Positions 1-9,057 of a stretch of 43,699 nucleotides of DNA are shown piece after piece; the stretch's first letter is position 1; each line of letters starts with the position of its first letter. The stretch covers positions 1 through 43,699 of the IMG/VR virus record IMGVR_UViG_3300011114_000957; one strand, given 5' to 3'. Position numbers and translations under genes: made by a program. The stretch comes from a virus. Under the pieces are notes generated by a model, which worked only from the letters and a program-made list of their open reading frames with translations, was not told where the DNA came from and did not search any database.

Positions 1-2298
1 ACATCCAGCAGTCTGACCTAATTCGTAAGTAGTTTGGTAATATGGTTCGCATTTTAATAGTTCTTGTTGAGTATCTACTAATACATTTTTAGCATAGTTA
101 ATAACATCTAATTGAACTTGAGCAATACTTAGTGTTACTCCTCCAAGTTTACCAGCAGTCAAGCCTCCAATACCAAAACCTATACCATACCAACCGTCTT
201 CTTCTCCGCTTATAGAAATAATCTCGTTAGCGTTTTGATTTCTTATTGCAGTAGTTTCCCCACCTTGCCATCCAGACTTATGTACCCATTGTGATGAAGG
301 AATGGTTAAATCGTATCTTGACCATGTAGGTGTAATTTGAGTTCCATTCCCCGAATTTATTGTTCCGTTATAATATATTATAGAGTTTTGTATTGAATGA
401 GTAATACCATTACCGTCAGCAGAAAAATTAGCTACAGTCGTAATATCAGCAAACGGATTATCAGCATATCGTGTTACTTGTATTTGAGGAATAATACCTG
501 TGATACCACCTACAGTTTTTGCCCAAAAAGATAAATATAATGTACGATCTAAACCAAGTCTAGCACCTTTTTGAATATGTTCAATTCTTGGGTATATTAT
601 TTCCCTTGAGACGAGGCCTCTGGTACCTGTTATACCACTAAATTGACAAGCAACATCAATATAATACGGACTACCTCCAAAAACTCCTTCAGTGCCAGTA
701 AAATTTTGTCGCTCAACTGACAGAGTTATTCCTGTGCAAAGTTCTGGATTTTTAACCACAAACCATCTATCGGCAAATGGTGTTGAGAATGTATTGAGAG
801 AACCTGTGGTAAGACCAGTCACACCTCTTTGCCAAATACGAAAAGATCCATTAATACATAAATCTGTATTACCTTGTCCAGTTAATCCAGCAAGAGCATT
901 CACTTGACTTGTAACCGTATTTACAGAGCTTGTTAATTGATCTACATTAAATGTTGCTATGTTTTGCGTTTTGTCTAGTGTTATCACTGCCGTAGTGGCA
1001 TCAGTTTTAATAAAATCTAAAAATTTATAAGTAGGATTATTGTTATTAAAATTTAACAAACCAGAACTATTTTGTATTGATGTATTCTTAAAAGCACATT
1101 TTCCGTATGCGTACATTGGAATATTATCTGGTCCTTGCAGAGTAAAAGCCCCACTCACAGCAGTTTGTGTAGGGGGATAAAACCCTGTATCTAAATCTGC
1201 AATTTTAGTAGTAAAAGATCCTCCTGGAGTAGTTATTTCTAAAATTACAGAAGTTCCTGTGTCTAGAATTAAATTACTAACTAATCCTAAAAAATTTGGA
1301 CCAATATGAAACTTTGTAGTATCTGGTACACCAAAAGGGTTATCATTTTCAGTATATTTTAATACTATTATATTTTTAAAAGAAGAATTATTTAGTTTTC
1401 CAGATAATTTTACATTGTCTATAAATCCTATTGGTGCTGTACTCAATCCAACATCAAAGTCAGTACCACCACTTATTACATTTTCGCTAGCTAGATTATC
1501 AGGAAACAGGTAAACCAAATCTCCAGGTTTAATGCTGGCAGTAGTTCCCAGATCATTCATAGTGGCATCATAGTATCCACCACCAGAATAGTTTATCTGA
1601 ACCACAATCTTGTTGTCTAGTTCTGCACTAATACCAGCACTAATTCCTTCTATCAGAATTCCTCGATACGGAAGAATTGCTCCAGAAGTTCCTGTAATTC
1701 CCAACAGAATAGGCTTAGATACTTGTCCGTAACTAGTTGGCTCAACTGTGGTAATTCCTCCAGGAACGGTTGGACTCAGAAAGTATGCTTGACCTGGAGA
1801 CAGGGTTCCGCCAGAAATTCCTAGAATATTTCCAATAGTCTTAGAAAATGTCGTATTATTAATGGAACCATAAGTTGCAACAACGGTACTAGACGCAGTT
1901 TTGTCCACAACAATACCTAAAACTTCAGATCCGCTTGCACTAGATGCTACGGCAAACGTTAATCCTAATACGGAATCTACTCGAACCACATTACCTGTAG
2001 TTAAGCCAGAAACTGCAGGAGTAATACTGATTGTGGTGCTAGAAATTGAAGGAACTGCACCAGCAAAGGTTACGGTGCCATTAAACTTGATATTGCCGTC
2101 AAAAGTTACTCCAGTAGTTACTGTGTCAGCGTGACTAAACGTATAATTACCCAAACTAGTATAGGTGATACCGATACCATCACCAGCAAATCCCTTATAC
2201 ATGCTAATACCATTTAATGCATTAATGGCTGAATTTGTAGTATTGAACCATGTATTAAATGTATCTGATGTCGTTAGCGGTGTGATTGGTGTTGGCAT
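1..2298 (-). CDS. Tail fibre / virion surface protein, C-terminus off the window
   Basis: An open frame of 766 codons runs from an ATG at 2298 to the left edge with no stop, so the protein is cut by the window. Residues 1-150 are Thr/Ser/Gly/Val-rich beta structure starting MPTPITPLTTSDTFNTWFN. Around residue 450 there is a short helical stretch (VDQLTSSVNTVTSQVNAL), followed by ITG/GNTDLCINGSFRIWQRG. The pattern NGxFRIWQRG opens a jelly-roll-like carbohydrate-binding domain seen in many phage tail proteins. The part in the window ends in this domain. It is the last gene of the minus-strand baseplate operon, where T4 has its short-fibre and adhesin genes. I infer a trimeric, host-facing fibre; the receptor cannot be read from sequence. 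Confidence 0.8.
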   Translation of the reverse strand, partial: MPTPITPLTTSDTFNTWFNTTNSAINALNGISMYKGFAGDGIGITYTSLGNYTFSHADTVTTGVTFDGNIKFNGTVTFAGAVPSISSTTISITPAVSGLTTGNVVRVDSVLGLTFAVASSASGSEVLGIVVDKTASSTVVATYGSINNTTFSKTIGNILGISGGTLSPGQAYFLSPTVPGGITTVEPTSYGQVSKPILLGITGTSGAILPYRGILIEGISAGISAELDNKIVVQINYSGGGYYDATMNDLGTTASIKPGDLVYLFPDNLASENVISGGTDFDVGLSTAPIGFIDNVKLSGKLNNSSFKNIIVLKYTENDNPFGVPDTTKFHIGPNFLGLVSNLILDTGTSVILEITTPGGSFTTKIADLDTGFYPPTQTAVSGAFTLQGPDNIPMYAYGKCAFKNTSIQNSSGLLNFNNNNPTYKFLDFIKTDATTAVITLDKTQNIATFNVDQLTSSVNTVTSQVNALAGLTGQGNTDLCINGSFRIWQRGVTGLTTGSLNTFSTPFADRWFVVKNPELCTGITLSVERQNFTGTEGVFGGSPYYIDVACQFSGITGTRGLVSREIIYPRIEHIQKGARLGLDRTLYLSFWAKTVGGITGIIPQIQVTRYADNPFADITTVANFSADGNGITHSIQNSIIYYNGTINSGNGTQITPTWSRYDLTIPSSQWVHKSGWQGGETTAIRNQNANEIISISGEEDGWYGIGFGIGGLTAGKLGGVTLSIAQVQLDVINYAKNVLVDTQQELLKCEPYYQTTYELGQTAGC

Positions 2299-2318
2299 TT
2301 GTTAAAAATATCCTATAG

Positions 2319-3053
2319 TTATATTCTGATAATATGTAAGTTGTTTACGAAATTTACTTCTGCGTGATCTGTTGTGTTTGCTGCACCACATATTGGAAGA
2401 AAAGTTTCTCCTGTACCAACAGACGCACTAGTTCCAAATCCTACAATTTTTAATTGTAGTCGGGAAGCACCGCAAGGACCATTAATCACATTAATATTAG
2501 TTTGATCTTGAATGGTGTTATCTTCGTTTGTTCCTGGCGGAACAGTTGATGTGCAAGAAATTGTGATTGGTTTCACAATCATTCCGTAATAGGTTCTTGC
2601 TGATGGTGGAGTTGTAGGAGTAAAATTTGAAATTAAGGTTTGATCTGTGGCATTATAAACCCAGACTCCAAGACCACCATTAAAATTTTTGCTTTTTGCT
2701 AAGTACCAGCCAGCACCAGCAGTTAAGGATATAGAAGTAGCGGTACTAGTACTAGTGATAAGAGTGGGAGTAAGAGGTGTACATCCGTCCCATCCTGGAC
2801 CTTCCACAGAACCACCAGAGGCAGTATCAAATATTACCTTGGTTAACCAGGAAGACCCCATAGTCTGAGTCAAAGTCTGCTGAACGTAAAAAATTTCCTG
2901 CATTTCATTGAGTTCCGCAGCTTGAAGAGGAAATCCAGGTCGGAATGCCACAGCATAATAATTCTTTGCAGCATCAATCTGAGATTCTATACGGCTGCGA
3001 AAAGGATTAGTGGTAAGCGGAAATCCTGTTTTGAATGGGTCTGTTATGCTCAT
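2319..3053 (-). CDS. Baseplate- or fibre-associated virion protein
   Basis: This 244-residue protein has an N-terminal segment (residues 20-65) with AVAFRPGFPLQAAELNEMQE. It resembles the 'F.PG..LQA.ELNE.Q' motif at the start of many T4-like cyanophage tail and baseplate proteins (DUF4815-like), which probably mediates attachment to the baseplate. The rest is Ser/Thr/Gly-rich beta structure, with cysteines near 'VEGPGWDGCTPL' and 'GPCGASRLQLKIVGFG'. It lies between an unknown small protein and the fibre gene in the same operon. The exact T4 counterpart is not clear; gp9, gp10 and gp11 occupy this region in T4, but I see no diagnostic similarity to them. Structural role likely, precise role unknown. 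Confidence 0.65.
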   Translation of the reverse strand: MSITDPFKTGFPLTTNPFRSRIESQIDAAKNYYAVAFRPGFPLQAAELNEMQEIFYVQQTLTQTMGSSWLTKVIFDTASGGSVEGPGWDGCTPLTPTLITSTSTATSISLTAGAGWYLAKSKNFNGGLGVWVYNATDQTLISNFTPTTPPSARTYYGMIVKPITISCTSTVPPGTNEDNTIQDQTNINVINGPCGASRLQLKIVGFGTSASVGTGETFLPICGAANTTDHAEVNFVNNLHIIRI

Positions 3054-3065
3054 TTGTAGTTATTT

Positions 3066-3473
3066 TTATCCTGTAAATGTATTTATACTAATATCAAAGT
3101 TGTATGTTTTAACAGTTCCTGTACTTCCATTTGATATAGGAACGTCTAATACTCCAGCCGACAAGTATTCTCCCTGAGTTTTATCCAAGACTGGTGCTGC
3201 TTCTATGCGCCAGACTTCATAATCTGTTCCGTCAATAGTCCAGGTGTCTCCTAAACTTATTGCTCCTGGATTATCTGTAACATAAGCAATCACACCAGTT
3301 ACGGTGCAACTTTCTATATCAGTGGTATATGTAATTTTTCCATCAGAAGACTGTCTTACCGTTGAAAACACATTATAACTGCCAACAAATACATTTCTTG
3401 TAGTACTCACAGTACCATAATCTATAGGTGACATGTTTACTACTCTTGGTGTGTATGCGGTTTGTGTTGCCAT
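3066..3473 (-). CDS. Small beta-rich virion protein of unknown function
   Basis: A 135-residue protein starting MATQTAYTPRVVNMSPIDYG. The start is supported by an AAGGAT Shine-Dalgarno-like box eight bases upstream. It is predicted almost entirely beta (alternating Thr/Val/Ile/Tyr), with the central segment GDTWTIDGTDYEVWRIEAAP resembling the small barrel of tail or neck connector proteins. There is no signal peptide or membrane segment. It sits 12 bases downstream of the gp8-like gene and upstream of the fibre-type genes, so it is probably a minor baseplate or fibre-attachment subunit. I do not recognise the family. Confidence 0.6.
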   Translation of the reverse strand: MATQTAYTPRVVNMSPIDYGTVSTTRNVFVGSYNVFSTVRQSSDGKITYTTDIESCTVTGVIAYVTDNPGAISLGDTWTIDGTDYEVWRIEAAPVLDKTQGEYLSAGVLDVPISNGSTGTVKTYNFDISINTFTG

Positions 3474-3483
3474 TTTATAATCC

Positions 3484-4854
3484 TTAGAAAGCTGTGCATA
3501 CTGGTGTAGCTGATTTTAATTTAAGGAATACACGATATTCCATACTAGTTACCACACTACTATTTTGAGTAAATTCAGCTCGACCACCACCAGTTAGTCC
3601 TGGATTTGCTATTATTGCGTATTTGTTTATTGTGTCAATACCAGAAGTTGATTTAACATCAGTACTTGATAGACTACTTTTAATTTTATAATTTTTTGCA
3701 GGAACTAATAATTCAGTACTTTCAAAGATTCCTTCTGGGAATGTGTATAAGGTAATAACGGTATTCAGTATATTGCCTGCAGTAGTTCCAGAAATCAAAT
3801 GATCAGGAACCAAGTAATTTTGACCAGGAGATAGAGTTTCAATTCCGTAAACTTCATAAGAATTTACTCCAGTTTGCGTGGTCTTGAGCTGAACACTAGC
3901 CCCAGTTCCAATCGGATCAATTACATCTACTATTGGATTTGGTGAGGAAACAGTCTTTTGTTGTGTTGTTAAATTAGTTAAATCAATGGTAGCTTTCATG
4001 ACACCAGCAGTGTTTGTGAAATTACTCAACAGACTCAAAGCAAATTCATTGCTGCTGCCAAGAACAAAATCATATTTGTTTGCTTCTAGGGTTTCAGCAA
4101 GAGTGGAAATGATGGTGGTAGCCGCACAAAGAGGATTTTCTCCAGTGCTACTAGATGTGATTGATCCAGCAGTATATCCGTTTAAAAATATTGGTTGTCT
4201 GTCTAGAATATCAGCTAATTTTTGGCATTCGTAACAATCTGAAAATATAGTTTCGTTAGATACATCACCCTTATTGTAAACTTCGCCAGTAAGTTCATCT
4301 GAAGTAGTATTTTTAAAATACAAACAACAACACCCAAAACTAGTTACTCCAGAACCACAAAGAGGTTGATATTTTTCTACAAATGTACTATATTCCTGTT
4401 TAACATTAATATCATATAGAGGAAGGTCGGTATCATTAAGAAAAATTAATTGACTAGGATCCAGTTTAAACAAAGGCAACCAAGAATAACCATCAGAATA
4501 ACTTTGTACTGCGGGAGTTTCGTGGTTTGGTATCACTGCTGAAGTAATAACGGATCCGTCTACTCGATTATTTGTATTGTTAGATACGCACAAATATACA
4601 ACGTTATTACTCTGATTTAAAACATAATAATTATCTGTTATTCCTGGAGTCCACGGAACATATTTTTTTCCAGCTTGCCACGGATTATTTGATGCTACTA
4701 AAGCTCTTTTGTTTTCTGGAATTCTTTGAGCAAAAGAAGAATCTGCGTTGCGCTCAAAACCAGCATCAATATCAGTACGATTTCCACCTAATACTAGAAA
4801 TAATTCTTTAGGTACTTTGTTTAAGGTGAGGTTAGATAAATTAATTTGTGGCAT
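3484..4854 (-). CDS. 8: Baseplate wedge subunit, gp8-like
   Basis: The frame extends to 4890, but I start it at 4854 (MPQINLSNLTLNKVPKEL): an AAGAAG box lies just upstream and this start avoids overlap with the preceding gene. The product is 456 residues. Segment W-x-PG-x-x-x-NYYVL...VVYLCVSNNTNN, then DGYSWLPLFKL, matches the conserved 'VY.C..NN......DGY.W' core of gp8-type wedge proteins in T4-like cyanophages. T4 gp8 is shorter (334 residues), so the C-terminal 200 beta-rich residues are an extension. A Cys cluster (GCCCLYF, DCYECQK) is unusual. Order gp6, gp7-position, gp8 agrees with T4. Confidence 0.68.
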   Translation of the reverse strand: MPQINLSNLTLNKVPKELFLVLGGNRTDIDAGFERNADSSFAQRIPENKRALVASNNPWQAGKKYVPWTPGITDNYYVLNQSNNVVYLCVSNNTNNRVDGSVITSAVIPNHETPAVQSYSDGYSWLPLFKLDPSQLIFLNDTDLPLYDINVKQEYSTFVEKYQPLCGSGVTSFGCCCLYFKNTTSDELTGEVYNKGDVSNETIFSDCYECQKLADILDRQPIFLNGYTAGSITSSSTGENPLCAATTIISTLAETLEANKYDFVLGSSNEFALSLLSNFTNTAGVMKATIDLTNLTTQQKTVSSPNPIVDVIDPIGTGASVQLKTTQTGVNSYEVYGIETLSPGQNYLVPDHLISGTTAGNILNTVITLYTFPEGIFESTELLVPAKNYKIKSSLSSTDVKSTSGIDTINKYAIIANPGLTGGGRAEFTQNSSVVTSMEYRVFLKLKSATPVCTAF

Positions 4855-4870
4855 GATTCTTCTTTGTTGA

Positions 4871-5992
4871 TTAAGGGCAAACAGTAACACTTCTAGTTTC
4901 GTTTGGAAAAGTAAATCCTTCTAGTGGAGATAACAACACAAAGTCCTTTATATTTATCATACCAAATGTCATCCCAGAATAATATTTAACGGAAATTTCT
5001 TCGTCCCATGAAGGAAATGTGTATGTTGGAGCAGAAGTAAATCCAGGATAGCAGACAGCAAGAGAATCAAAAGAACCTAAAGTATATCCTCGATAGTTTA
5101 TTATTATTGGTGTTTCATAAGTTTTTGCTACAACAACATCTTCCACATTGTTAAAAATATCTTGTTTAATTTGAAAGAAATCACTAGTTCCTGCTGGATG
5201 AACCAGAGGACGAACCACAGTTTCGTAATTTGCGGGAGATAATCCAGACACATTAACCACATACGAATAATCTTGCCATATATCATTTGCATCATATAAT
5301 ACGGAAAAATTCAAATAACTAGCAGTTATTTCTGGATTAAATGTTTTAGGTTCATCGACCTGAACACCAGTTTCAGTTTGCATCCAGTCAAACGTACCAC
5401 TATTCAATCGCATTACATATTTTTTAGGATAAGAAACCGATATTCGTTCTGGTTGCACACCAAACAGTTCATTTATAACTAATTTAAAACTCTCATCAGT
5501 TCCTTTACGAGAATACAGATTAATTTTTACGTTATCTATTAAATTCTTTATATTTTTTTCGTCTACTATACCACCACTATATCCTGGACTATTAATATAT
5601 TCGGAAGGTAAAGAATTTAAATAGGTACTAGCCAGATATTTTACATAATCTCCTGGCATTTGCTCTAGATCAGTAAGATCTTCTAATCTAAAAAAACTTA
5701 CCTCATTAATATCTTTGGTATAACAGCTCAACCATTGATAATATGCATCAGTTAATGTGATTAGACTAGTAGAATTACCGCTATCTTTTTGTAACCAATA
5801 GGGAAATAATTCGCTAATATTTATTGGATATTTACATGTTCTTGGAAGGGGTTGCGTTGGAGTAAAAAACTGAGCAACTGGTTGTGCCACAGAACCAAAT
5901 TTTGTTTCCGAATCTACTTCCCCTATACTAGATACTTCAGTATTAGTTTGACTTGTTTTGTTGGGAATATTTTTACTAAAAAACAAAATCAT
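4871..5992 (-). CDS. Baseplate structural protein in the gp7 position
   Basis: A 373-residue protein directly downstream of gp6. Residues 50-90 (YPINISELFPYWLQKD...LTDAYYQWL) and 150-185 (LIDNVKINLYSRKGTDESFKLVINELFG) match a pattern common in T4-like cyanophage structural proteins: 'AYYEWL' followed by 'I...YR.KGT..SF.....LFG...'. These occupy the place of T4 gp7, although cyanophage versions are not clearly homologous over their full length to T4 gp7 (1032 residues). The remainder is beta-rich. The start follows the gp6 stop by four bases and has a weak ribosome site, so coupling to gp6 translation is likely. Role inferred: peripheral wedge component. Confidence 0.6.
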   Translation of the reverse strand: MILFFSKNIPNKTSQTNTEVSSIGEVDSETKFGSVAQPVAQFFTPTQPLPRTCKYPINISELFPYWLQKDSGNSTSLITLTDAYYQWLSCYTKDINEVSFFRLEDLTDLEQMPGDYVKYLASTYLNSLPSEYINSPGYSGGIVDEKNIKNLIDNVKINLYSRKGTDESFKLVINELFGVQPERISVSYPKKYVMRLNSGTFDWMQTETGVQVDEPKTFNPEITASYLNFSVLYDANDIWQDYSYVVNVSGLSPANYETVVRPLVHPAGTSDFFQIKQDIFNNVEDVVVAKTYETPIIINYRGYTLGSFDSLAVCYPGFTSAPTYTFPSWDEEISVKYYSGMTFGMINIKDFVLLSPLEGFTFPNETRSVTVCP

Positions 5993-5996
5993 AATA

Positions 5997-7709
5997 TTAT
6001 GTACTTACTGTTGTATTGGCTACTAATACGAATTCGTTTTTAATTATAATATTATCTGGATATCTTGGAGTTGCTATTATTGAAGTTTTTACAGTTTTTG
6101 GCAGAACATTTGCGTTGATAGTAACATAACCTGTAGTATAATTAACATATCCTAATGTTCCAACATCAACAGCTCCATTATAACCGTGAAGTTCACCCTC
6201 TAGACCAAAACCAGCAGAATCAAAAATAGTTGGTTTATCTTTAAGAATAATACTAGATCCGTTGTAGGAAAATGAATCAGAATATACTGCAGATCCTGCT
6301 GAAGATCTGCTAGTTACTGGTAGAAATTCATTTTTAAAATATACATTTTTTGATACACTTGAACCAAAAACACCTAATACTAATGAAATACTATTTAATG
6401 ATATGCTAGTTACATTTGAATACAAACTAAATACTGTTTGTTTTATGTCTCCAATTTTAATACTGTCATTAAAAGTTTTAGTGGTATTATATAACTCATT
6501 AATGGTATTCTGAATTGGGGTTATTTGATTGGTTCTAGCTCCACTAACCAATACATTCATATTTGCAGTTATTATTTGAGATTGCATATATTCTGGAATA
6601 ACAGTAACTATACTCTTAGAATTTAACAGAGTAATACATTTCTGTACGGATGGTGTAGTTTTTATTAGAGTTTCGTCAGCAAAAGACACAAAAACTCTTC
6701 CATATGCTGGAGGATCTGCTTCTTCTCCGCCCCAAATATTTACCTGATCTTGAGAAACAATATTAGCAGGAAGAGTGTCGGAATTTAATAATATTCCATA
6801 ATAATCGTCTCGTGTTACTGCTCTATCATTAGAAGCAAACATTTTAGGAGCAAAGAATTTAATTAAATTTAAATCAGCACCATCAGTACCACCATTAGAT
6901 GATATTACGGTATTTATTACTAAATTAGTATTAGTTACCGAATTAATATTGTTTGCTCCAACACCAGAAGGAACAAGATAAGATACTGTTACTACATCTG
7001 TTGCGCTTATAGTTTTACCAAAAGTAGATTGATAATCATTGATATTCTTTTTACCAAATATAACATAAAAACCACTAGATGTTCTGTCTAGAAAATAAAC
7101 AGTTCCTCCAGATTCTGGATTACTTTGAAATGTGTTGTATTTTGTCCAAGCAACTCCATTAACATTTAGTGTTAGAGTATTAATATCAATATTAGTATTT
7201 CCTAAAAATACCTTTTGCTCTGCAATATCAACACTCACTTCTAGATTATTAACAACAGATTTTGCTTCATATACGGTTAAATCTGTTGCAGAAGCTACAG
7301 AAACTTGTTCAATTGAATAAAACAAATAAGAATTTCCAGAAGGACTAAATCCAGTAAATACCGTGGAATAAGGAACAACGACAACACTACCAGAAGCTGG
7401 AGACGCATTTAATTCAATTTTAGCTGATGTTTTACCTGGAACCAAATATCCTAAGGGTTTTACCAAAGAAACAATACTGCTTTCCAGACTAGCAGTACTT
7501 AAAAATGTTTCATTAGCAATCATATTACTGTAAAACGAGTAAAATAGTGTATTATAAGAAAAAATATCTAAAAGGGTATTTAATGCAGATCCATCAAAAT
7601 CATAACCAACAAATTGAGGATTTAGTGTTGGGTTGTTTAAATAGGCTTTTAATGAGATTTTAATATCATCAAAAGTAAGAGAAGATATGTTTATTTTAGG
7701 ATTTGCCAT
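5997..7709 (-). CDS. 6: Baseplate wedge protein gp6
   Basis: A 570-residue protein whose N-terminus (DDIKISLKAYLNNPTLNPQF, then GSALNTLLDIFSYNTLFYSFYSNMIANETFLSTA) carries the hallmark of the gp6/gpJ family: 'DfdgS.l..LLdiLaYNt.y...y.NM..NE.fL.tA', followed by a proline/glycine-rich 'KPLGYLVPGKTSAK'. The middle contains RAVTRDDYYGIL, the typical gpJ motif before the C-terminal dimerisation domain. gp6 dimers form the inner ring of the six baseplate wedges and control the hexagon-to-star transition. T4 gp6 has 660 residues. It is preceded by gp25, the expected neighbour in contractile tail systems. No clear Shine-Dalgarno box is seen. Confidence 0.9.
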   Translation of the reverse strand: MANPKINISSLTFDDIKISLKAYLNNPTLNPQFVGYDFDGSALNTLLDIFSYNTLFYSFYSNMIANETFLSTASLESSIVSLVKPLGYLVPGKTSAKIELNASPASGSVVVVPYSTVFTGFSPSGNSYLFYSIEQVSVASATDLTVYEAKSVVNNLEVSVDIAEQKVFLGNTNIDINTLTLNVNGVAWTKYNTFQSNPESGGTVYFLDRTSSGFYVIFGKKNINDYQSTFGKTISATDVVTVSYLVPSGVGANNINSVTNTNLVINTVISSNGGTDGADLNLIKFFAPKMFASNDRAVTRDDYYGILLNSDTLPANIVSQDQVNIWGGEEADPPAYGRVFVSFADETLIKTTPSVQKCITLLNSKSIVTVIPEYMQSQIITANMNVLVSGARTNQITPIQNTINELYNTTKTFNDSIKIGDIKQTVFSLYSNVTSISLNSISLVLGVFGSSVSKNVYFKNEFLPVTSRSSAGSAVYSDSFSYNGSSIILKDKPTIFDSAGFGLEGELHGYNGAVDVGTLGYVNYTTGYVTINANVLPKTVKTSIIATPRYPDNIIIKNEFVLVANTTVST

Positions 7710-7721
7710 TTTATTTTTTAC

Positions 7722-8093
7722 TTATATTATTACTGTTACGTTTTGAGCTAAATTATTAGAATTTTTTTGATTATATAATACTGATATAATCCAAGAACCT
7801 TCTTCCGAATACACAATATTTATACTCTGAACATTGACTCTTGGTTCATTATTTTTTATAGCAGACTCCAGGAATAATTGTTTATCTGCAATTTCCACAT
7901 AAGAAAGAGAATTAAATACTAAATCATATGCATTTCCACCAAAATATTGAGAAAATAATTTTTCTTTTTGTGTTGTTAAAATTATATTTTTTATAGATTG
8001 TGAAATAGCATTACCATCATACTTAACATTTATATCGTTTGTTAAGTCGTTTTTAGTAAGAAGAAAGTCTATGTCCGTATATTTTGTAGCCAT
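7722..8093 (-). CDS. 25: Baseplate wedge protein gp25
   Basis: A 123-residue protein of the gp25/GPW family, close to T4 gp25 (132 residues). Diagnostic parts: YTDIDFLLTKN...DINVKYDGNAISQSIKNIILT, the FGGNAYDLVF core and the ESAIKNNEPRV helix, which corresponds to 'IESAVRNYEPRI' in T4. gp25 bridges the gp6 dimer and the sheath at the core of the wedge and nucleates sheath assembly. The start codon overlaps the stop of the upstream hub-like gene by one base (TAATG), so translation is coupled. The catalytic lysozyme role once suggested for this family is not supported. Confidence 0.92.
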   Translation of the reverse strand: MATKYTDIDFLLTKNDLTNDINVKYDGNAISQSIKNIILTTQKEKLFSQYFGGNAYDLVFNSLSYVEIADKQLFLESAIKNNEPRVNVQSINIVYSEEGSWIISVLYNQKNSNNLAQNVTVII

Positions 8094-9043
8094 TATATGG
8101 TCTTTTCTGTACTTATATTATATGTTCGATTTGGATCATGATAGCTTCCGTCCCTCATTAGATATAAAACCATGGAGTGCTTTTGGCTAGTAATTATGTG
8201 TTCATTTTTGTAAACCATCCAACGTCCATAAAACCTAGTTTCTGATATAGTTTTCATTTCTGGAGTTGGCATGTTTATAGCTACAAGATTACCTGGCTTT
8301 ATGCTAAAATCACCATTCACAACAATTTTTATTCGTTGATATGTTAATAAGGCAGTTTGAGCTTTTCTATAAAGAGGAGTTTCTTTAGGAGTATTCCAAA
8401 AAGTAGCATTTGTTTTAGAGTATTCCAGATAATGTTTAAAATTAGGACCAGCAGTCAAACCACCAGAAGACGAACCTTCACTAGATGAACTACTAGATGA
8501 AGTTGATGATTCTGAAGGAAGCGGATTTCCCTTATACAATAATCTTATTGGAGCATTTTTTGGGTTTGGAGAACCAGCATCTCCCTCACCATCACCACCT
8601 CCGTCAGCAGCAGTATCACCACCCTGATTGATACCCGTAAATCCAGAACTAGATCCAGAACTAGATCCAGAACCAGTTTTAATATTAGTACAATTATAAG
8701 AACATGATGGATTAGAATAATCAATCCCAAACCATTTAGTAGACAGGTTTTTTTTTATTAAATTACATTCATTAGTGTTATATTTTAAATTTTTTAAAGC
8801 TGTATCCGATGGTTCTGGATTAATTGGTTTTAAATCTTTTGGACAATTACAAAGAAGATCGCTTTCTGGGCAATCAACATTTGAAACATAACCATTAGGA
8901 TTCATACAAGGTCCTAAATTACTAATCTCAAAATTTCCAGAAGAATCTTTATTTAAAACAACATCATATAATTTTTCAGTATCAGAACCAATTGGACCGT
9001 AATCATCTTTAGAAAACGTAGAAGTTTTAATTAATTTACTCAT
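8093..9043 (-). CDS. Baseplate hub-like protein with Ser/Gly linkers (gp27 C-domain-like)
   Basis: A 316-residue protein with three parts. Residues 1-105 contain paired cysteines (GPCMNPNGY, CPESDLLCNCP). Residues 120-200 are low complexity, with Ser/Gly runs (SGSSSGSSSGFTG) and a Ser tract (STSSSSSSSEGSSSGG). Residues 215-316 contain GDFSIKPGNLVAINMPTP...RFYGRWMVYKNEHII...HSMVLYLMRDGSYH. This last part follows the 'GNF.L.PG..i.i......fYV..V.H' order of the gp27-type hub C-terminal domain. It sits directly after the gp27-like gene. I infer the hub function is divided over two proteins; alternatively this is a spike adaptor. A Shine-Dalgarno box (AGGAAT) precedes the ATG. Confidence 0.55.
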   Translation of the reverse strand: MSKLIKTSTFSKDDYGPIGSDTEKLYDVVLNKDSSGNFEISNLGPCMNPNGYVSNVDCPESDLLCNCPKDLKPINPEPSDTALKNLKYNTNECNLIKKNLSTKWFGIDYSNPSCSYNCTNIKTGSGSSSGSSSGFTGINQGGDTAADGGGDGEGDAGSPNPKNAPIRLLYKGNPLPSESSTSSSSSSSEGSSSGGLTAGPNFKHYLEYSKTNATFWNTPKETPLYRKAQTALLTYQRIKIVVNGDFSIKPGNLVAINMPTPEMKTISETRFYGRWMVYKNEHIITSQKHSMVLYLMRDGSYHDPNRTYNISTEKTI

Positions 9044-9057
9044 ATTTTATATTCCTA